Assembly (NCBI GenBank): GCA_002746535.1
Contig: NVWA01000007.1
Location: forward strand, 132,132-194,385
Origin: Planctomycetota bacterium
Lineage (GTDB): Bacteria; Planctomycetota; GCA-2746535
DNA length: 62,254 nt
Direction: 5' to 3'
The notes under the pieces are model-generated. The model saw nothing but the letters and a program-made list of their open reading frames with translations, was not told where the DNA came from and searched no databases. Made by a program: the position numbers and the translations under genes. The first letter of the stretch is position 1, and each line of letters starts with the position of its first letter. This document shows, in pieces, positions 28,134 through 38,274 of this stretch.

Positions 28134-29510
28134 ATGGTCGAATTAACACAGAAGAAAAGATATACAGAAATAACAGCCTATCTTAATAATCCCCATCGAG
28201 GTTGTTGTACATTTCAACATTTTAATGGTGATAAATTGTTTGATGGCGTTGGTTGGAATGAGCAAGGGCCTTTTGAGTTTCCTGAACCAATAGAAAAAGT
28301 AATCAAAGGGTATTTGCCAACATCTGTATCTTATTGCCGATGGTTTTGGGATGTCATGGAACCAGAAGATGGAAAGTATGATTTTAGTTTTATAGAAAAG
28401 TCCTTAGAGGTTTGTGAAAAGCGTGGTCAAAAGATGGTGATTCGCTTAATGCCTTTTGGTTCCAGTCGGCAATCACAAATTCCTAAATGGTATAGAGAGA
28501 ATTATGCAACTATTAAAGACTCACCGAAGAGTGGCATAGTTCAAACTGTTCCTGATCCTGAATCAAAAGACTTTTTAGACAAGTGGGGAAGTCTATTAAT
28601 TGCTTTTGCAGCCAAATTCGATGGAAACCCATTGCTAGAAGGTATTGATCTCGCTTTTATAGGTCCTTGGGGCGAAGGTGCTGGGAAATCTAGTGATGAA
28701 CAAGTGGAAAGGTTTGTAGATATCTATGGGAAATATTTTAAGCAGACATTATTGATTTCTCAACTAAGTCAAAAGACTTTCAAGTTTGCAAAAAAATATA
28801 ATGCTGGTTGGCGGGTAGATTGTTTTGGTGATTTAAAAGGTCGGGGAAGTGACACTTTTTCAAGAGAGATGACAACTTGCCATATGTATGATTCTTACCC
28901 TAAAGGAATCGTGACGGCAGGTGCGCAAGATACATGGCAGACGGCTCCTGTTTTTATGGAGACTTGTAGTGTGCCTATGAATTGGTATTGGGGGGGGAAT
29001 GAACCCCAGTCAAATCATCCCGCCGATATTGACTTCATAATAGAGCAGGGTTTAAAGTATCACACCACCTATTTCATGCCTAAATATACTTATCTCCCAG
29101 ATGCATGGATAGATAAACTCGAAGACTTTTGTCGAAAAATTGGCTACCGTTATATTTATCGCCAAGTTGTTTTAGATCGATTTGCAAAAATAGGGGAGAA
29201 GTTTAATTTTACTAGTTGGATTGAAAACACTGGTGTGGCACCCATATATGTTCATTATGATCTAGCCATAAGATTACGACAAGATCAGACGGAAGAAATC
29301 ATTACGTTAAATCATATTGATATTACAAAATGGTTACCGGGCGATGTGTGGTTAGATGAGAATATTGATATACCCAAAACTTTTCAGCCGGGCCCATTAG
29401 AAGTCTCTATTGCCATCATTGATAAAAATAAAACACCAGCAGTACGCTTTGCTGTGAATGAAACTTTCAAAGATTATTGGCTTTCGTTTGGAGAGATATA
29501 CCTAACGTAA
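28134..29510 (+). CDS. DUF4832-like / GH-type TIM-barrel protein
   Basis: From ATG 28134 (GAGA seven bases upstream; an earlier ATG at 28119 lacks a site) the protein is 458 residues. The N-terminus (NPHRGCCTFQHF, SVSYCRWFWDVMEPEDGKYDF, KRGQKMVIRLMPFG) is typical of a glycoside-hydrolase-like barrel seen with DUF4832, and the C-terminal 110 residues form a beta-sandwich (NFTSWIENTGVAPIYVHYDL). It lacks a signal peptide. Probably acts on plant or algal glycan fragments; substrate unknown. Confidence 0.6.
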   Translation: MVELTQKKRYTEITAYLNNPHRGCCTFQHFNGDKLFDGVGWNEQGPFEFPEPIEKVIKGYLPTSVSYCRWFWDVMEPEDGKYDFSFIEKSLEVCEKRGQKMVIRLMPFGSSRQSQIPKWYRENYATIKDSPKSGIVQTVPDPESKDFLDKWGSLLIAFAAKFDGNPLLEGIDLAFIGPWGEGAGKSSDEQVERFVDIYGKYFKQTLLISQLSQKTFKFAKKYNAGWRVDCFGDLKGRGSDTFSREMTTCHMYDSYPKGIVTAGAQDTWQTAPVFMETCSVPMNWYWGGNEPQSNHPADIDFIIEQGLKYHTTYFMPKYTYLPDAWIDKLEDFCRKIGYRYIYRQVVLDRFAKIGEKFNFTSWIENTGVAPIYVHYDLAIRLRQDQTEEIITLNHIDITKWLPGDVWLDENIDIPKTFQPGPLEVSIAIIDKNKTPAVRFAVNETFKDYWLSFGEIYLT

Positions 29511-29515
29511 CATAA

Positions 29516-29555
29516 GCATCTTGCTTTTTTAAACAGAGCATGTTAAGCAAGATGC
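29516..29555. terminator. 11-bp inverted repeat between convergent genes
   Basis: GCATCTTGCTT (29516-29526) pairs perfectly with AAGCAAGATGC (29545-29555) across an 18-nt loop. It lies six bases after the DUF4832-like stop, and a second small hairpin (AGACT-CACA-AGTCT, 29564-29577) follows. It probably acts as a bidirectional terminator. Confidence 0.5.
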
Positions 29556-29583
29556 AATAGCAAAGACTCACAAGTCTGCATTG

Positions 29584-30336
29584 TTAAAATGGAATCTGAT
29601 TCCAAATATTTTGAATGATATCAAGTGATAATATTTTTGGCAGTGCAAGTGCAAGTAGCCATATTGCTAAAAGAACAGCCATTTCGCCCATTGTGAGAGT
29701 CATAATCAACAATGTAATGAGACTGCGCCACAGACATTTTAGAATTTTTTTGGCGGTTATAATAATAAAAATGCAATAACCGACGGTGAGGACAAATCCA
29801 GTTGAAAAAAATCCTAGAGTCGGCAGTTGTGTGTCGACATGTAGTTTGATAAGGAAGACGGTTGTGGCTATGGTGGCGATTGTCATCATTGCGATAAAAA
29901 ACGCCAATTTTATACAAGACCAAGCGGTTGTCTCAATCAAAGAAAACCAGCATCCGACTCTGATAGATAAGGCAAGGAAAAGAACTTGCAAAATGAATAT
30001 GAATATGCCCCAAATAATCAGTGGCTTTATCGGAAAGATGTTGTCGTCAGAATCATCCTCGTCATCATCATTTTTTACTTCCTTCTTAGACGTTTCTGAT
30101 TGTGTAATTGTGGTGATTGAATTAATCGAAGGCAGTTCTAGTATTTGATTTAATTTAATACGATAAGGCGATTTTAAATTATTTAATTTAGCGATTTCTT
30201 TCCATTTGGTTTTATCGCCTAATTGTTTCTCAGCAATATTTGAAAGGGTATCACCTTTTTTTACTGTGTAATCTTCGCAAAAAGAAATGACCTTAAACAA
30301 TAAGAATATGAATAGAAATAGATTAATTTTTATCAA
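29584..30336 (-). CDS. LysM-domain membrane protein
   Basis: A 250-residue protein with a hydrophobic N-terminus (residues 3-19), then a LysM domain (YTVKKGDTLSNIAEKQLGD to QILELPS, about 23-70). An acidic stretch (DDDEDDSDD) and about five membrane helices (residues about 105-245) follow. LysM binds peptidoglycan, so the protein may tether a membrane complex to the wall. Its start overlaps the upstream barrel-like gene by four bases (ATGA), so the two are co-translated. Confidence 0.7.
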   Translation of the reverse strand: MIKINLFLFIFLLFKVISFCEDYTVKKGDTLSNIAEKQLGDKTKWKEIAKLNNLKSPYRIKLNQILELPSINSITTITQSETSKKEVKNDDDEDDSDDNIFPIKPLIIWGIFIFILQVLFLALSIRVGCWFSLIETTAWSCIKLAFFIAMMTIATIATTVFLIKLHVDTQLPTLGFFSTGFVLTVGYCIFIIITAKKILKCLWRSLITLLIMTLTMGEMAVLLAIWLLALALPKILSLDIIQNIWNQIPF

Positions 30337-31154
30337 AATGTTATTTTAAATCCAAGTATAACTCCATTCAGAGATTCATCACCAATTCCAATTAATTCAA
30401 ACCCCGTATTAATTTCAAAGTGTTTGTAGGTAACGCCAATTAAACCACGAAGTCTTGCATAACCTGCTGATCCTAGAGCGCCACCATCAAACCTTAAGCT
30501 AAAAAAAATTGGTTTGACAGGATATAAATCAATGGCATAAATAAAATTAATCCCGCTGGTAGAGGATTCTTTATCTAATAAAAAATTAATTCCTAAACCA
30601 GATCTCATTTGAATGAATTCATTTTGAGCAAAACGAATAGTTAAATTGGCACTTCCTAAGGTAAGGCTTGATGTTTCATCATCATCAATGTTTTCTGTTA
30701 AATAGGTATAGTCAGTTAAAACATCTATTCTAAATGCACTATAAAAATTTAGATGCGTACCATATCCCACTACATTGTCTGCATAAAATTTTGATTCTAA
30801 ACTTGTATGTAATGAAAAAAACGTGCTAGTATCGGGTTCATTTATCGTTAAATATCCCTGAGAAAGTTCATCAGGATGATAGGGGTATTTTGAAAAAGAA
30901 GCACTTTCGCCAGAATCAATGTAATGGTGAGGTATGCCATAAATGCTAAGAATTGTATACCAAGCTAGTTCAAATAAAAAAGAATCGACAACATCATCAC
31001 TTGACGAGTTGTGATGATGATGATTGTGATGTTGGTTTTTAGATGGTTTATCCTTTTTCTCTTTTTTTGTTTCTTTTTTAATTTTATCAAGCTTGCCTTC
31101 AGCAAATGTAAAGGCTGGTAAACAGAAAAAAAAGCAAATGAGAATTGACTTCAT
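30333..31154 (-). CDS. Signal-peptide protein, His-rich segment and beta-barrel-like body
   Basis: A 273-residue protein with signal peptide (residues 1-18, ending FAEG). A Lys-rich stretch and a His-rich segment (NQHHNHHHHNSSSDD, about 41-55) follow. The body alternates strands with aromatic girdles and ends in a Phe (GVILGFKITF), typical of outer-membrane barrels. It may bind metal through the His cluster. No family was recognised. It is co-transcribed with the LysM gene. Confidence 0.55.
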   Translation of the reverse strand: MKSILICFFFCLPAFTFAEGKLDKIKKETKKEKKDKPSKNQHHNHHHHNSSSDDVVDSFLFELAWYTILSIYGIPHHYIDSGESASFSKYPYHPDELSQGYLTINEPDTSTFFSLHTSLESKFYADNVVGYGTHLNFYSAFRIDVLTDYTYLTENIDDDETSSLTLGSANLTIRFAQNEFIQMRSGLGINFLLDKESSTSGINFIYAIDLYPVKPIFFSLRFDGGALGSAGYARLRGLIGVTYKHFEINTGFELIGIGDESLNGVILGFKITF

Positions 31155-31294
31155 GTTGAAGCTCTTTCAGAATAATAATTCTTAAAATTATAACAATATT
31201 CTAATTTCATGTTAGATATAATTGAGTATTGGTGATTGATATTTATTGTGTAAAATTCTCAATTGATTTATTAATGATTATATAGGAACCTCTT

Positions 31295-32395
31295 ATGCCA
31301 TATCAGCAGTTTGATCGTTTTAAGTTAAATGTTAAAAATTTAAGTGAGCGACCAAATAAAGTTCAAATTGAAAATGATTTTATTCCTCTTGATAAAGCCT
31401 ATGACGATTATCAAGGAATTCAAAAAGAAATATTTGATGAAACTGTTAATCGAATTAAAACAGCTAGAGAAAATGACAAGCCTGTAATGTTGGCCTTTGG
31501 TGCTCATTCGATTAAAAATGGTTTGGGCTGTGTATTACAAGAGTTAATTAGTGATGGCTGGGTAACACATTTAGCGACAAATGGTGCTGGAGTTATCCAT
31601 GACTGGGAGTTTTCTTATCAAGGTAAGAGTAGTGAAGATGTCAAAGCTAACGTAGATAGTGGTCAGTTTGGAATTTGGGAAGAGACGGGTTACTTTATTA
31701 ATTTAGCAATAGTTGTTGGCGCTTTTTATGGATTGGGTTATGGAGAATCAGTTGGTGCAATGATATTTAACGAAGGTTTGGAGATACCTTCAAAGGATGA
31801 GCTTACCAAAAATATTAACTCAAATGTTTCAGAATCAACTGACAAAGCGGCGGCGGGTATTGATCTCCTTCAAAAAATAAATGAATTTAAAATAGAACCT
31901 GGATTTATGAAAATTCCGCATCCATTTAAAAAATATAGTGCCCAAGCCAAAGCATATGAATTAAAAATACCTTTTACTGCCCATCCAATGTTTGGTCATG
32001 ATATTATTTATAATCATCCAATGAATATGGGTGCTGCCATTGGTAGAACGGCTGAAAAAGATTTTTTAGCTTATGCAAATAAGGTGCATCAGCTGGATGG
32101 AGGTGTTTATTTATCAGTAGGTTCTGCGGTGATGTCTCCGATGGTATTTGAAAAGTCATTAGCGATGGCCCAAAATATCGAAATTCAAAATAGTCGTCAC
32201 ATAGATAACCATTATATTCTAGTCGCTGATTTAGCAAAGTCTGACTGGGATTGGAAAAAGGGTGAGCCGCCACAAACAGACCCCGCCTACTATTTAAGAT
32301 ATTGTAAAACTTTTAGTCGCATGGGTGGCACAATGAATTACTTATCAACAGACAATGGAAAATTGCTGACAAAAATCTATCAAGCCTTGTCATGA
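31295..32395 (+). CDS. Deoxyhypusine-synthase-like Rossmann protein
   Basis: A 366-residue soluble protein. The pattern PVMLAFGAHSIKNGLGCVL, then LATNGAGVIHDWEF and IPFTAHPMFGHDI, resembles deoxyhypusine synthase (human: TTAGGVEEDLIK, IPVFSPALTDGSLGD). Bacteria have no eIF5A, so such homologues probably act on a different polyamine or NAD-dependent substrate; some bacterial relatives make homospermidine. The assignment is by eye and moderate. Stands alone with its own promoter region. Confidence 0.5.
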   Translation: MPYQQFDRFKLNVKNLSERPNKVQIENDFIPLDKAYDDYQGIQKEIFDETVNRIKTARENDKPVMLAFGAHSIKNGLGCVLQELISDGWVTHLATNGAGVIHDWEFSYQGKSSEDVKANVDSGQFGIWEETGYFINLAIVVGAFYGLGYGESVGAMIFNEGLEIPSKDELTKNINSNVSESTDKAAAGIDLLQKINEFKIEPGFMKIPHPFKKYSAQAKAYELKIPFTAHPMFGHDIIYNHPMNMGAAIGRTAEKDFLAYANKVHQLDGGVYLSVGSAVMSPMVFEKSLAMAQNIEIQNSRHIDNHYILVADLAKSDWDWKKGEPPQTDPAYYLRYCKTFSRMGGTMNYLSTDNGKLLTKIYQALS

Positions 32396-32580
32396 ATCCT
32401 GATTTCTTTGCCTTGTGTCATTAGTTTAATTTTATTTATTCCTATTGGATATAAATACTTTATTCGCCATGTTGTTAATATTGTAGAAGAAGTTATGCTT
32501 TCGGCTTAATCTCCCTCCCCCTGATTATTTTTATAATCCAATTAATAAAAAATATTTATCGTTTTACGAAAGGAAAATAG

Positions 32581-34794
32581 ATGAGTTGTCTTAAAAAAAT
32601 AGGATTGTTAAGTTGCCTAACATTTAGTTTTATGTTCACTTTAGTTGCTGATGATTCTGTACCAAATATAGTTAAAAAAGACAGCACCGTGGCAGATGTT
32701 AAAACAGTTCCGCCACCTCCTTACTGGGATCATTTTCTTATTATGATTTGGCAGTTTAGGCATAGTGTTGCCAAGGAATATAAAAATTATGAAAAAGTTA
32801 ATATTCATGGCTTTCACATTGATCGAAGTAATAAAAAGTTAGCCGCATTGTCCAAAGAAAAAAAATGGCTTTTTTATGTTGATCATGCTGCTGACAAAGG
32901 GTTCCTGCATTTAAGTAAATCTAGAGGTAAGTTTAATGTGAACTTTAAATCTGGAAAATTGCAGCAAAGACCCAACTGTTTGGTAGATCCGAAAACTCTT
33001 GATGCTATGAAAGGCTATTTAAAGAAAAATATTAACAATGCCAAAGATGCTTACCCTGTTGGTTATTCTTTGGATGATGAAATTAGTATAGGTTCATTTT
33101 GTAGCGCTGTTGAGTTGGACAATCATCCTTTGTCAATCGCTGATTACAGAAGATTTTTAAAGAGAAATTATGACGGGGACATAAAAAAACTTAATAAGCA
33201 ATATGGCTCTGATTACAAAGAATTTGGTGAAATAAAACCGGTAACCTTTCATAAATACTATCCCTTAATTGAATCGACTAACCTTCATGAAATAAATTTA
33301 AGTCATTGGTGTGATTGGCGCTCTTATATGGATACTCAGTTTGCGGATTGTTTGAAAAAAATGACCCACTATGCCAATTCTTTAGATCCAAAAAGGCCGA
33401 CAGGATTTGTTGGCGGTCAAGGACCAACTGCTTTTGGTGGTTACAATTGGCGAAAACTTTCTAAATCTGCCCAATGGTGCGAAGCTTATGAAAGTGGTGG
33501 CAATAATGAAATCATACGTTCGTTTTGGGGACAGAAACGGCCACTTTTAAAAACATTTTTTCCTAGAACAAAAACAAGTGGTCATATTAGAAATGTTTGG
33601 TTCCTATGGTATTACATGGTTCATGGAAACCGTGGTGTAATAGTTTGGCCAGCTAATTTTTTTAAAGATGGTGGCGTGGCTCCACACGTAGAAAGGTTAG
33701 CACCTACTTTTAAAGAAGTGCAAGGACCCATGTCAAAATTAATTGTTGATAGCGAATTTCAATATGATGATATTGCTATTTATTATTCTCACCCAAGTAT
33801 TCAGATAACATGGTGTTTAGATGCCGACTCTCATAAAGAAACTTGGCCAAACCGAAAAAGCTCCATGGATAATAATTTAAGTACTTCTCATTTAACAAGA
33901 ATGGGATGGCATAAAGGTTTAGAGGATATTGGATTTCAACCAAGGTATATACATAAAGATCATTTGTTGGGAGATTTTTTAACCAAAGAAAAAGTAAAAG
34001 TATTAATTTTGAATAGAACTCTAGCGTTATCTGATGCCGAAATTATTAAGATTACAGATTTTGTCAAAAATGGTGGAACAGTTATAGCGGATCATATGAC
34101 TGGGATTTATGATCGTCATGGTAAAGCTAGAAAAAAAGGTGCTTTAAATGATTTGTTTGGAATTTCTAGAGATCTTTCAAAAGGAATCCTTAATGGCAAG
34201 ACAACTACAGAAGTTGATGGTGAAATTGATTGGGGTAGATTATCTAATAAAAACTATATCAAAGGTACTCAGTTTAACGGTGTGAACATTGTTGAGAACG
34301 GCATTAAGGCCACAACCGGAAAAGCCATGGGAAATCTTGGTGGCAAGGAATATATGATTGTAAAAAATACAGGAAAAGGAAAAACTATTTTCATGAATTT
34401 GTCGACGATTGGGTATTACAAGATTCGTGGCAAAAGGGATAAGGGTAGTGGGTTTAGATCTTTCTTGAGTAAATTAATGACCTACGGTGGGGTGACTCGC
34501 AGAATTACTTTAAAAGAAAATGGTAAAGCTCCTTATATTTTGGAATCTCTTTTTTGGAAAAAAGATGGTAAGAATGTTTTAGCTATCGTTCGAAATCCAA
34601 GTATGGGTTCTTCCATCTATGGCAAAGAAACATCTGAAGGCGATATTGGTAAAGAAAAATTAAAAGTAACTATTACCTTTGATAAACCTGTAATGAACTT
34701 TGTAAATGCCCGAACCAAGAAAAAATTCAAAAACGGAAAAAAATTCGTTGTTGAATTTGTACCCTTTGAGGCAGGTCTTTTTACTTATGATTAA
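32581..34794 (+). CDS. Secreted GH42-like beta-galactosidase family protein
   Basis: A 737-residue protein with signal peptide (residues 1-24) after an AAAGGA site. GH42-type features are YSLDDEIS (putative acid/base Glu), FLKRNYDGDIKKLNKQYGSDY, and a middle glutamine-amidotransferase-like trimer domain (VKVLILNRTLALSDAEI, FVKNGGTVIADHM). Family members cut beta-galactosides and related glycans. Convergent with the TlpA-like gene; the long hairpin between them is a likely terminator. Confidence 0.7.
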   Translation: MSCLKKIGLLSCLTFSFMFTLVADDSVPNIVKKDSTVADVKTVPPPPYWDHFLIMIWQFRHSVAKEYKNYEKVNIHGFHIDRSNKKLAALSKEKKWLFYVDHAADKGFLHLSKSRGKFNVNFKSGKLQQRPNCLVDPKTLDAMKGYLKKNINNAKDAYPVGYSLDDEISIGSFCSAVELDNHPLSIADYRRFLKRNYDGDIKKLNKQYGSDYKEFGEIKPVTFHKYYPLIESTNLHEINLSHWCDWRSYMDTQFADCLKKMTHYANSLDPKRPTGFVGGQGPTAFGGYNWRKLSKSAQWCEAYESGGNNEIIRSFWGQKRPLLKTFFPRTKTSGHIRNVWFLWYYMVHGNRGVIVWPANFFKDGGVAPHVERLAPTFKEVQGPMSKLIVDSEFQYDDIAIYYSHPSIQITWCLDADSHKETWPNRKSSMDNNLSTSHLTRMGWHKGLEDIGFQPRYIHKDHLLGDFLTKEKVKVLILNRTLALSDAEIIKITDFVKNGGTVIADHMTGIYDRHGKARKKGALNDLFGISRDLSKGILNGKTTTEVDGEIDWGRLSNKNYIKGTQFNGVNIVENGIKATTGKAMGNLGGKEYMIVKNTGKGKTIFMNLSTIGYYKIRGKRDKGSGFRSFLSKLMTYGGVTRRITLKENGKAPYILESLFWKKDGKNVLAIVRNPSMGSSIYGKETSEGDIGKEKLKVTITFDKPVMNFVNARTKKKFKNGKKFVVEFVPFEAGLFTYD

Positions 34795-34823
34795 TCAAAA
34801 CCATGAATTTTGATAGGTTATTT

Positions 34824-34858
34824 CTTGTATGGGCAGATTCTATATCTGCCCATACAAG
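34824..34858. terminator. 15-bp bidirectional terminator hairpin
   Basis: A perfect 15-bp stem (CTTGTATGGGCAGAT, loop TCTAT, and complement) lies 30 bases after the GH42-like stop, between two convergent genes. There is no long T tract on either side, but the stem stability and position fit a terminator. Confidence 0.65.
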
Positions 34859-34962
34859 CAACTTAGCAAAATTTTGAGTTAACGGTAACGTTTAAAAATA
34901 TGATTCACTCGCACTCTCATTTAATAATAAAGAATATGTATGGTGTTTTTGTAGGGGCTACT

Positions 34963-35505
34963 TTATTTTTTAATTAGAGTTTTTAATATTTCTTTTAGTT
35001 CTGAATCTTCTGGATGTCCTCGAAAGAGAACTTTTCCTTCTGGAGAAATTAAAACCATTTTCGGAATTGAATCTATAAAAAATAATTTAGAATAAAACTG
35101 ATCAGCTGGTTCAACTAGCCAATTGAATGAAATATTTCTAGAGACTCTGATAGAATCTGCAATTTTCTGATCTTCAAGATTCATACCAACAACTACAATT
35201 CCTTGTGGTGCTAATTCTTTTTCCTTTTGAATTAAGTTTGACATTGAACTCATGCATGGGGGGCACCAAGAAGCCCAAAAATCAATTAAGATAGCTTTTT
35301 TCCCATCAACTATTTTATGAAGTGTGGTTACATCACCTTGTGAATTGAATATATCATTTTGCATTGGTACAGTAATTTTTGAGAAATCGAAAGCGATTTT
35401 ATCTTCTGTAAAAAATTGGTCAAAAATAATGATGGCCAATACAAATAGAAAAAAGCCAACAATAAGTTTGATGTCGGAGAAATAGCTTTTATGTGATTCT
35501 TTCAT
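34963..35505 (-). CDS. Membrane-anchored TlpA/ResA-like thiol-disulfide protein
   Basis: A 180-residue protein with one N-terminal membrane helix (residues about 10-27) and a thioredoxin fold with FWASWCPPCMSSM (CPPC active site) and a cis-Pro region (IDSIPKMVLIS). It probably acts in the periplasm, reducing disulfides for cytochrome c or other assembly. It follows the sdh operon on the same strand, separated by an inverted repeat. Confidence 0.85.
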   Translation of the reverse strand: MKESHKSYFSDIKLIVGFFLFVLAIIIFDQFFTEDKIAFDFSKITVPMQNDIFNSQGDVTTLHKIVDGKKAILIDFWASWCPPCMSSMSNLIQKEKELAPQGIVVVGMNLEDQKIADSIRVSRNISFNWLVEPADQFYSKLFFIDSIPKMVLISPEGKVLFRGHPEDSELKEILKTLIKK

Positions 35506-35516
35506 ATTAGATCTAA

Positions 35517-35550
35517 GGAAATAAATATTTGAGGTAGATTATTTATTTCC
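35517..35550. promoter_or_regulatory. 11-bp inverted repeat between sdhB and the TlpA-like gene
   Basis: GGAAATAAATA (35517-35527) and TATTTATTTCC (35540-35550) are perfect complements with a 12-nt spacer. It could end the sdh transcript or be an operator in front of the TlpA-like gene; no T tract decides this. Confidence 0.35.
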
Positions 35551-35577
35551 AAGGTATTATCAAAAATTAGAGTGTTG

Positions 35578-36345
35578 TTAATCTCTTGATACAACGGATG
35601 CTCTTAAATATTCTCTATTCATGCGAGCAATATTTTCTACTTTTATAGCTTTTGGACAAACGGCTTCACATTCATAATGATTAGAGCAATTGCCAAATTG
35701 TTCGGAGTCCATTTGACTAACCATATTTAAAACTCGTTCGGTTCTTTCTACAGCACCTTGCGGTAATACGGCTAACTGACTAACTTTTGCACTTGTAAAT
35801 AACATCGCTGATGCATTTGGACAAGCGGCAACACAAGCACCACAACCAATACATCCTGCGGCATCCATAGCAAGATCTGAGTTTACCTTTGAAATAGGAA
35901 TAGCATTAGCATCTGGCACTCCTCCGGTTTTTGCGGATATAAAACCACCTTTTGCGATAATTCTATCAAAGGCTGAACGATCTACGACCAAGTCTTTAAC
36001 GATAGGAAATGCTTTTGCTCTGAAGGGTTCAACGTAAATGGTGTCACCATTATTGAATTTCCGCATATGCAATTGGCATAAAGTTGTTTCTGATTGAGGG
36101 CCATGAGCAATTCCGTTGACAACAGCACCACACATGCCGCAAATACCTTCACGGCAATCATGGTCAAAAGCAACAGGATCTTGATCTCCTCTCGCCATCT
36201 CATCATTCACGATATCAAGCATTTCAAGAAATGAGCAATCAACGCTAATATCTTTAGCGTGAATTGTTTGGAATTTTCCTGCATCAGTGGGTCCCTTTTG
36301 TCGCCATACTTTTAAAGTTAAATTAATGGTTTTTTCTGAGCTCAT
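35578..36345 (-). CDS. sdhB: Succinate dehydrogenase / fumarate reductase iron-sulfur subunit
   Basis: The 255-residue protein has the [2Fe-2S] ligands [10 protein letters not shown] and TLCQLHM, the [4Fe-4S] motif [12 protein letters not shown] and the [3Fe-4S] motif [13 protein letters not shown]. The spacing fits the B-type enzyme of Bacteroidota and Wolinella. The ATG overlaps the sdhA stop by one base. Confidence 0.93.
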   Translation of the reverse strand: MSSEKTINLTLKVWRQKGPTDAGKFQTIHAKDISVDCSFLEMLDIVNDEMARGDQDPVAFDHDCREGICGMCGAVVNGIAHGPQSETTLCQLHMRKFNNGDTIYVEPFRAKAFPIVKDLVVDRSAFDRIIAKGGFISAKTGGVPDANAIPISKVNSDLAMDAAGCIGCGACVAACPNASAMLFTSAKVSQLAVLPQGAVERTERVLNMVSQMDSEQFGNCSNHYECEAVCPKAIKVENIARMNREYLRASVVSRD

Positions 36346-38258
36346 TATTTGTAACTCCTTTGCGTTGGCTTACAGTGTTCAAATTCTAATTTTTCTTTAT
36401 TTAAAGTAGGCTTTTCACCGACACCTTCAAAACCCCAGGCAGCTACATATGAATATTCTTCATCGATTCTTTTAGCTTCGCCATCTTCTGTTTGGCTTTC
36501 TTCTCGGAAGTGCCCGCCGCAAGATTCTTTTCGATGCTCAGCATCAGTGGCAAACAGCTCAGCAAACTCAAGGAAGTCTGCGACACGACCAGCTCTTTCT
36601 AATGTCTGGTTAAAATCACCTTCAGAGCCTGTGACATTTACATTTTTCCAGAAATCATCTCGAATTTTAGGAATCTTTTCAATGGCTTCTTTTAATCCTG
36701 CTTCATTTCTAGCCATACCACATTTGTCCCACATGAGTAATCCGAGTTCTTTGTGAATATCGTCAACGGTTTTACTTCCTTTGATAGATAAGAGTCTTTC
36801 TATCTTATTGGTAGCTTGCCTTTGGGCATCTTCAAATGCTGAATGGTCGTTATTGACTTCGTTTAATTTATGTTCAGATAAATAATGTCCAATCGTATAT
36901 GGAATTACAAAATAGCCATCAGCTAATCCTTGCATCAACGCCGAAGCACCAAGACGGTTGGCACCATGATCAGAGAAGTTGGCTTCACCAAGAACGAATA
37001 GTCCTGGGATAGAACTTTGAAGATTGTAATCTACCCATAAACCACCCATCGTATAATGAATAGCAGGGTAAATCATCATCGGTTCTTTATAAGGACTAGC
37101 ATCAGTAATTCTCTGATACATATCAAATAAGTTTCCATACTTTTCAGTAATTTTACTTTTACCTTGTTTGGCGATAGCATCTTTAAAGTCTAGATAAACA
37201 GCTAAGTTTGTTGACCCTACACCGAGACCATCATCGCAAACATTTTTAGCATTTCTTGAAGCAACATCTCTAGGTACTAAGTTTCCAAAGCTAGGATATT
37301 TTTCTTCTAGATAATAAAATCTTTCTGAGTCTGGTATGTCACTAGGTTTTCTAGTATCACCTTTTGTTTTGGGTACCCATACGCGTCCATCATTTCTCAA
37401 ACTTTCACTCATTAGAGTAAGTTTGGATTGATAATCGCCATGCACCGGTATACAAGTTGGGTGGATTTGCGTAAAACATGGGTTTGCAAATAAGGCACCT
37501 TTTTTGTGACAACGCCAAGCAGCCGTTACATTTGAATTCATGGCATTTGTAGATAAAAAGTAAACATTACCATAACCGCCAGTTGCCAGTACAACCGCAT
37601 CGGCTGTATGAGATTCTAATTTTCCTGTAATTAGGTTTCTAACAATGATGCCCCGCGCTTTACCGTCGATAAGTACAAGATCAAGCATTTCTCTTCTTGG
37701 AAACATTTCGACTGTTTGTTTACCAACTTCTTTCATCAATGCACTATAAGCGCCTAAAAGAAGTTGCTGGCCGGTTTGGCCTCTTGCATAAAAAGTTCTG
37801 GATACTTGGGCTCCACCAAAAGATCTGTTATCGAGATAACCGCTGTAATCTCTTGCAAAGGGTACCCCTTGTGCGACGCATTGATCAATAATGCTTCCGC
37901 TGATTTCTGCTAAACGATATACATTAGATTCTCTCGAGCGATAATCACCACCCTTAACGGTATCATAAAATAATCGATAAGTGCTATCGCCATCATTTGG
38001 ATAATTTTTATTGGCATTGATTCCTCCTTGAGCGGCAATACTGTGAGCTCGTCTAGGTGAATCTTGCATACAAAATGATTTTACTTTATATCCGAGTTCT
38101 GCTAAGGAAGCCGCTGCTGACGCTCCGGCTAATCCTGTTCCGACAACAATGACATTGAACTTCTTTTTATTTGCTGGATTTATCAGCTTCATATTAAACT
38201 TATGATTGGTCCATCGTTGTTCAATGGGTCCTTCTGGTATGTTTGAATTTAGATTCAT
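36345..38258 (-). CDS. sdhA: Succinate dehydrogenase / fumarate reductase flavoprotein subunit
   Basis: The 637-residue protein has the FAD-binding [17 protein letters not shown], the His that links FAD ([11 protein letters not shown]), the substrate-loop [16 protein letters not shown] and the capping region. Length and features fit the B-type complex with a single cytochrome b subunit. Direction (succinate oxidation or fumarate reduction) cannot be told from sequence. Confidence 0.93.
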   Translation of the reverse strand: MNLNSNIPEGPIEQRWTNHKFNMKLINPANKKKFNVIVVGTGLAGASAAASLAELGYKVKSFCMQDSPRRAHSIAAQGGINANKNYPNDGDSTYRLFYDTVKGGDYRSRESNVYRLAEISGSIIDQCVAQGVPFARDYSGYLDNRSFGGAQVSRTFYARGQTGQQLLLGAYSALMKEVGKQTVEMFPRREMLDLVLIDGKARGIIVRNLITGKLESHTADAVVLATGGYGNVYFLSTNAMNSNVTAAWRCHKKGALFANPCFTQIHPTCIPVHGDYQSKLTLMSESLRNDGRVWVPKTKGDTRKPSDIPDSERFYYLEEKYPSFGNLVPRDVASRNAKNVCDDGLGVGSTNLAVYLDFKDAIAKQGKSKITEKYGNLFDMYQRITDASPYKEPMMIYPAIHYTMGGLWVDYNLQSSIPGLFVLGEANFSDHGANRLGASALMQGLADGYFVIPYTIGHYLSEHKLNEVNNDHSAFEDAQRQATNKIERLLSIKGSKTVDDIHKELGLLMWDKCGMARNEAGLKEAIEKIPKIRDDFWKNVNVTGSEGDFNQTLERAGRVADFLEFAELFATDAEHRKESCGGHFREESQTEDGEAKRIDEEYSYVAAWGFEGVGEKPTLNKEKLEFEHCKPTQRSYK

Positions 38259-38274
38259 TCAGCTGGCTCCATAA

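Noticed and set aside
34880..34900. AACG-GTAA-CGTT half-symmetric sequence
   Set aside because: It lies between convergent genes with no promoter to control and is short enough to occur by chance.
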